Assembly (NCBI GenBank): GCA_003646995.1
Contig: QMLZ01000100.1
Span: 1-9,874 of the forward strand
Reading direction: 5' to 3'
DNA: 9,874 bases
DNA from: Deltaproteobacteria bacterium
GTDB lineage: Bacteria; Desulfobacterota; DSM-4660; Desulfatiglandales; Desulfatiglandaceae
Part shown: piece by piece, positions 7,126 to 9,874 of the stretch
How the letters are laid out: the number at the start of each line of letters is the position of its first letter
Position numbering within the stretch: the first letter of the stretch is position 1
Made by a program: the position numbers and the translations under genes
The notes under the pieces: model-generated
Database searches by the model: none
What the model saw: the letters and a program-made list of their open reading frames with translations, nothing else
Told to the model about the DNA's origin: nothing

Positions 7126-7611
7126 TCAATGGGACGAGCTTTCAGTTCTGATCGGGTACTTTTTATCTCCCAGCACCAAATAGAATTTTCCTTCTTCCTC
7201 CACTATTTTTTCTGCCAGTTGGTAATATGCGGGGCGGAGAAAGCGTGCGGGAAACCTACCGTTTTTAACATGGCAATAGAGGACTTCTTCGTTGCCAACG
7301 AACAGGGTCTCTGGAATCAAGTCCTCACTAGTGCCATCGTTCAAATGAATCACGGCCTTTTGTAACTCCCCGTTTTTTGCTACAAAGTCCACCTGCCGGA
7401 CAACATATGCGGTATCCTCCACATCCACGTAGCATCGCTGGCCATTCCAGTTTACAACGTATCTCCCCTCCTCATCCAGCTCCATATGCTGGAGAAAGAA
7501 TTTGATAAAATCAGCCCTTATTATCTCTGCACCCTCGTGATACCATTTCCCTTCCTTATCGATGTAAATCAGGCACGGTGGTAAATCCTGTATGTCCGTA
7601 TTCTTCCCCAT
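7126..7611 (-). CDS. DUF1285-like conserved protein, 161 aa
   Basis: The N-terminal half matches my recollection of the DUF1285 pattern: LIYIDKEGKWYHEGAEIIRADFIKFF (14-39), then DEEGRYVVNWNGQRCYVDVEDTAYVVRQVDF (46-76). The middle has the short strands AVIHLNDGTSEDLIPETLFVG, and the end has FYLVLGDKKYPI. It looks like a soluble, mostly beta protein without signal peptide or membrane helix, and no catalytic motif is evident. The family's function is unknown. AGAGGAGG about 10 bases upstream of ATG 7611 is a strong ribosome binding site, located inside the end of the preceding gene. Its start lies one base after that gene's stop, which implies co-transcription and translational coupling. The DUF assignment is by memory of the pattern and should be taken as probable. 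Confidence 0.8.
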   Translation of the reverse strand: MGKNTDIQDLPPCLIYIDKEGKWYHEGAEIIRADFIKFFLQHMELDEEGRYVVNWNGQRCYVDVEDTAYVVRQVDFVAKNGELQKAVIHLNDGTSEDLIPETLFVGNEEVLYCHVKNGRFPARFLRPAYYQLAEKIVEEEGKFYLVLGDKKYPIRTESSSH

Positions 7612-7612
7612 A

Positions 7613-7930
7613 CTATCTTTTCCTCCTCTTTCTTCCCCGCCTCACACTTCTTTTGCCTGGAATCCTCCTTGCCACTATAACTCCCTTCTGCTTCAGCCAC
7701 TGAGTCGCCTCTTCGTGGATATCTTTCAGGGGTGAGCGCAACAATATGGCTTTATACATTTCGATTTCCGCAAGCTCATCGCTTAAGCCAAGACAGTGCG
7801 AGAGCTTTCCCGCCTGTGCAGGATGGGCCGCCACAAAGGCCTTAAACTGCCTAACATCCTTTTGCCTCAGTACTCTATTTAGCCTGCGGTGAAAATTTGC
7901 ATATCCTTGCTCAACTTCTCTTTCGTCCAT
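7613..7930 (-). CDS. Small hypothetical protein with very basic C-terminal tail, 105 aa
   Basis: I do not recognise this family. The first 85 residues look helical and charged (ANFHRRLNRVLRQKDVRQFKAFVAAHP, then SDELAEIEMYKAILLRSPLKDIHEEATQWLKQKGV). The last 18 residues are almost all Arg, Lys, Gly, Ser and Val (about 88-105, ending RRGRKRRKR), suggesting contact with RNA, DNA or an acidic partner. There is no signal peptide or membrane segment. It is first in a two-gene minus-strand unit; the next gene starts one base after its stop codon. ATG 7930 has no clear Shine-Dalgarno motif (a GAGG lies about 18 bases away). Coding status is supported by this tight packing and by a plausible soluble-protein composition. 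Confidence 0.7.
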   Translation of the reverse strand: MDEREVEQGYANFHRRLNRVLRQKDVRQFKAFVAAHPAQAGKLSHCLGLSDELAEIEMYKAILLRSPLKDIHEEATQWLKQKGVIVARRIPGKRSVRRGRKRRKR

Positions 7931-8061
7931 AATAACGCGAGTACCGTACCTCAGCCCCTTGCCCGTTACCCAAAACAGCTCAAACCAAAAAAGTTGAACT
8001 TATTAGCGACCACGGCATTGGGCTAGGGCCCTTTTGTTCTTAACTCTAAATGGTTGTATGT

Positions 8062-8088
8062 CTTGGATAACGTGTGGATAAGTCCAAG
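8062..8088. promoter_or_regulatory. DnaA-box pair inside a small inverted repeat
   Basis: TGTGGATAA (8073-8081) is the exact complement of the consensus DnaA box TTATCCACA. A second element, CTTGGATAA (8062-8070), matches at 7 of 9 positions in the same orientation, 11 bases away. CTTGGA (8062-8067) and TCCAAG (8083-8088) form a 6-bp inverted repeat around both. It may be a DnaA regulatory site; a chance perfect match in a window of this size is possible. Confidence 0.4.
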
Positions 8089-8150
8089 TAACCTTATAGA
8101 ATATAAGTCATAAGATATCGTGGGTCAATCTTGCCCTTCCTAAATCCTCC

Positions 8151-8179
8151 TTGACAAGCTGTTGGGTTTCCACAACAAT
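8151..8179 (+). promoter_or_regulatory. Candidate sigma70-type promoter for the LsrF-like gene
   Basis: A perfect -35 box TTGACA (8151-8156) is followed after 17 bases by AACAAT (8174-8179, 4 of 6 matches to the -10 consensus), 56 bases before the start codon. TGTTG (8160-8164) and CAACA (8173-8177) form an inverted repeat spanning the spacer and -10 region, which is where a repressor would bind. Confidence 0.5.
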
Positions 8180-8235
8180 TAGGAATTATTGAGGGTTCTG
8201 GGAAATTTGGCTAATTACTTTTTATGGAGGAAACC

Positions 8236-9141
8236 ATGCCTGATGCAAGTGATATGCTGGAGCAGCGCGATCCCTCACAACTGGGGTCTGCTGTACCTAT
8301 TAAACAGGGAAAATACATCAAAGGAGCCCAATCCCTTGATTGGGGAATGAGAAATCGTCTGTCAAGACTTATTAAAGAGGATGGACATTGCCAGTTTCTT
8401 CCCATAGATCATGGGTATTTCCAGGGACCGACACGGTGCCTTGAGAGACCTGGTGAGACTATCAAAGAGTTGCTCCCTTATGCAGATGGCCTTTTCGTAA
8501 CAAGGGGAGTGCTGCGTAGTTGCGTTGACCCCGATACTGATACACCCATAATTCTCCGAGTATCGGGGGGAACCTCTGTCGTGGGAAGTGATCTCGCAAA
8601 TGAGGTAATCACCACCTCAATTGAAGAGGTAATACGGTTAAATGTGGCGGCTGTAGGGCTTTCTATCTTTGTGGGGAGCGACTATGAGAAGCAGACCCTT
8701 GAGAACCTGGCTCTCCTGGTTAACGAATGCGAGGATTATGGCATTCCCGTAATGGCTGTCACTGCTGTTGGAAAGGAGCTGGAAAAAAGAACAGCACGGT
8801 ATCTGGCCCTGAGTTGTCGAATCGCGGCTGAGCTTGGTGCCAAAATAGTGAAGACTTATTACTGCTCAGATGGTTTTGAAAAAGTGGTGGACGGGTGTCC
8901 TGTCCCGATTGTTATAGCAGGTGGCCCCAAATGCGAGACCCAGCTTGAGGTTTTTGAGTTTGTCTATGATGGGATGCAAAAGGGCGCCATTGGGGTTAAC
9001 CTGGGAAGGAACGTGTGGCAGGATCCCCATCCTGTGGCCATGATGAGGGCACTTAATGGAATTATCCATGAAGGGCTTACACCCAAGCAAGCACTTGAAA
9101 TATATCAAGAACTCTCTGCTACGGCCACTAACCAGGTTTAA
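8236..9141 (+). CDS. lsrF: LsrF-like class I aldolase/thiolase (DeoC/FbaB superfamily), 301 aa
   Basis: The sequence closely follows E. coli LsrF, the thiolase that cleaves 3-hydroxy-5-phosphonooxypentane-2,4-dione in autoinducer-2 breakdown. Shared blocks are LDWGMRNRLSRL (34-45), LPIDHGYFQGPT (55-66), TRGVLRS, LRVSGGTSVV, GSDYEKQTLENL, KIVKTYYCSDGFEKVV, PVPIVIAGG and DPHPVAMMRAL. The Schiff-base lysine is K206 in IVKTYY, matching K203 of LsrF. The fold is a cytoplasmic TIM barrel. No lsr kinase, regulator or transporter gene is in the window, so a related role on another phosphorylated sugar or diketose is equally possible. ATG 8236 is chosen because GGAGG sits 5 bases before it; the upstream in-frame ATG 8224 overlaps that motif and has none of its own. 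A zinc dehydrogenase follows 237 bases downstream. Confidence 0.88.
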   Translation: MPDASDMLEQRDPSQLGSAVPIKQGKYIKGAQSLDWGMRNRLSRLIKEDGHCQFLPIDHGYFQGPTRCLERPGETIKELLPYADGLFVTRGVLRSCVDPDTDTPIILRVSGGTSVVGSDLANEVITTSIEEVIRLNVAAVGLSIFVGSDYEKQTLENLALLVNECEDYGIPVMAVTAVGKELEKRTARYLALSCRIAAELGAKIVKTYYCSDGFEKVVDGCPVPIVIAGGPKCETQLEVFEFVYDGMQKGAIGVNLGRNVWQDPHPVAMMRALNGIIHEGLTPKQALEIYQELSATATNQV

Positions 9142-9176
9142 GCCTAGAAGAGACAGGGAGTTGCGGTGAGGATTAA

Positions 9177-9248
9177 ATGCCAAATGTCAGACTGCATTTA
9201 GAAATACAAGTTGTTTTATTAGACCCAAACTCACCCACGACAAGCTGA
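9177..9248 (+). CDS. Possible 23-codon small ORF between aldolase and dehydrogenase genes
   Basis: ATG 9177 is preceded at 5 bases by GGTGAGG (9165-9171), a good Shine-Dalgarno match, and the frame runs 23 codons to TGA 9246-9248. The peptide begins MPNVRLHLEIQVVLLD and has no recognised family. A 7-bp inverted repeat, TAAATGC (9174-9180) with GCATTTA (9194-9200), overlaps the start codon and could hide it. It may be a leader peptide or chance. Confidence 0.2.
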   Translation: MPNVRLHLEIQVVLLDPNSPTTS

Positions 9249-9272
9249 AAGGTGCCTCTTTGGCCTGGTTCG

Positions 9273-9302
9273 TTTGACATTTTGGCTTTGGCCTTTGACA
9301 TT
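9273..9302 (+). repeat. Direct repeat TTTGACATT, 21 bases apart, upstream of the dehydrogenase
   Basis: TTTGACATT occurs at 9273-9281 and 9294-9302, two helical turns apart, with TTTGGC copies between and before them. Each copy contains TTGACA, a perfect -35 box, but neither has a good -10 box at 16-18 bases. Tandem activator sites upstream of the dehydrogenase gene are an alternative reading. Confidence 0.35.
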
Positions 9303-9378
9303 CATAACACGGCTTGCGCGAAGGGGTGGAAGGGGGGCTTTCCTTTGCGTGCGTGGAACTTGAACCATGCGGGGGCTT

Positions 9379-9874
9379 ATGCGTGTATTGATGTATTACA
9401 GCAACAGTGACGTTAGAGTGGAAAATGTGCCTGTTCCCAAGATCGGACCGGGCGAGATTCTGATGAAAGTGATTTCCAGCGGCATCTGTGGAAGCGATGT
9501 GATGGAATGGTACCGAAGGGACAAGGTGCCATTGGTCCTCGGCCATGAAGTGGCAGGTGAGGTCGTTGAGGTGGGCGAGGGAGTGGAGAAGTTTAAACCT
9601 GGGGATCGTATTGCAGCAACACATCATGTGCCTTGCAACACCTGCCATTATTGCCTCAGTGGACATCATACCATGTGCGAAATGCTGCTCAGGGGCACAA
9701 AGTTTTATCCAGGCGGGTTTGCAGAGTACATAAGGATACCCGCAGTGAACGTGGACAGAGGCGTTTTTCCTATACCCGAAGGCGTTTCATTTGATAGGGC
9801 TTCCTTTATGGAGCCACTGGGATGCGTGTTAAGAGGGCAGAGAAACGCAAAGTTAGAGCCTGGCCAATCGGTGC
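9379..9874 (+). CDS. Zinc-dependent medium-chain alcohol/polyol dehydrogenase (3' end outside window)
   Basis: This is the N-terminal catalytic half of a zinc MDR dehydrogenase, which oxidises an alcohol or polyol with NAD(P). Catalytic zinc ligands are visible: C37 in SGICGSD, H56-E57 in LGHEVAG, and E145 in FMEPLGC. The four structural zinc cysteines are C86, C89, C92 and C100 (PCNTCHYCLSGHHTMC). The nucleotide-binding Rossmann half should begin just past the right edge. The pattern is of the sorbitol/threonine dehydrogenase kind; substrate is unknown. ATG 9379 (MRVLMYYSNSDVRVE) gives a family-like N-terminus; ATG 9367 is four codons upstream in frame, and neither has a strong ribosome binding site. 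It lies downstream of the LsrF-like gene on the same strand, so a shared sugar or polyol pathway is plausible, but the 237-base gap suggests its own promoter. Confidence 0.9.
   Translation, partial: MRVLMYYSNSDVRVENVPVPKIGPGEILMKVISSGICGSDVMEWYRRDKVPLVLGHEVAGEVVEVGEGVEKFKPGDRIAATHHVPCNTCHYCLSGHHTMCEMLLRGTKFYPGGFAEYIRIPAVNVDRGVFPIPEGVSFDRASFMEPLGCVLRGQRNAKLEPGQSV

Larger units (their letters stand above)
7931..8235. other. 305-bp intergenic region between divergent transcription units
   Basis: No gene is seen here. The spacer separates the minus-strand pair (starting at 7930) from the aldolase gene (starting at 8236). It contains a perfect DnaA-box 9-mer with a degenerate neighbour (8062-8081), an AT-rich stretch after it (about 8092-8118), and a good promoter candidate with a small inverted repeat (8151-8179). 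A clear promoter for the minus-strand pair was not found. Confidence 0.6.

Noticed and set aside
8020..8040. GGGC-TAGG-GCCC hairpin followed by TTTTGTTCTT, terminator-like on the plus strand
   Set aside because: The stem is only 4 bp, and no plus-strand gene ends nearby that would need it.
9187..9669. 160-codon minus-strand open frame near the right edge
   Set aside because: It is opposite the zinc dehydrogenase, whose catalytic and structural zinc ligands are intact; the translation is His/Pro/Cys-rich, as expected of an antisense shadow.
1..9874. Search for CRISPR repeats, transposases, integrases, toxin-antitoxin or defence genes
   Set aside because: No regularly spaced repeats, terminal inverted repeats or recognisable mobile or defence proteins were seen; the window reads as ordinary chromosome.

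Overview
The window looks like ordinary chromosomal DNA of moderate GC content from an anaerobic, probably non-photosynthetic bacterium, most likely a Desulfobacterota (deltaproteobacterial) lineage. That placement is an inference. It rests on a stand-alone ferredoxin:thioredoxin reductase catalytic subunit with the CPC/CPC/CYC pattern, a small LUD-domain protein, a host-attachment-family protein, a PpiD-type chaperone, and the general codon and protein style. There are no rRNA or tRNA genes, CRISPR arrays, transposases or phage genes.

Layout. (1) 1-1814, minus: a long sugar phosphorylase of family GH13 subfamily 18, closest by motif to the glucosylglycerate phosphorylase type; its 3' end lies beyond the left edge. 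(2) A divergent 210-bp spacer with ATTGA/TCAAT repeats leads to a LUD-domain protein (2025-2678) and an MFS transporter (2755-3924) on the plus strand. (3) A host-attachment/eRF1-like protein (4135-4632, plus) converges on an FTR catalytic subunit (4651-4983, minus). The last codons of the FTR gene form a hairpin plus T-tract that resembles an embedded terminator. (4) A 222-bp divergent spacer holds a good minus-strand promoter candidate and two inverted repeats. It leads to a membrane-anchored SurA_N/parvulin chaperone of the PpiD type (5206-7107, plus). (5) A coupled two-gene minus-strand unit follows: a small protein with a very basic tail (7613-7930), then a DUF1285-like protein (7126-7611). 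(6) A 305-bp spacer contains a perfect DnaA-box 9-mer and a good sigma70-type promoter candidate. It precedes an LsrF-like class I aldolase/thiolase (8236-9141, plus) and a partial zinc-dependent alcohol/polyol dehydrogenase (9379 to the right edge).

How the genes may work together. The GH13_18 phosphorylase and the aldolase plus dehydrogenase point to sugar, sugar-acid or polyol turnover. The FTR subunit implies ferredoxin-driven thioredoxin signalling, and the PpiD-like protein serves envelope protein folding. I see no coherent new multi-gene defence or mobile system. The most interesting items are modest: the divergent FTR active-site pattern with its embedded terminator, the coupled unknown pair at 7126-7930, the repeated C-terminal modules of the PpiD-like protein, and the DnaA box.
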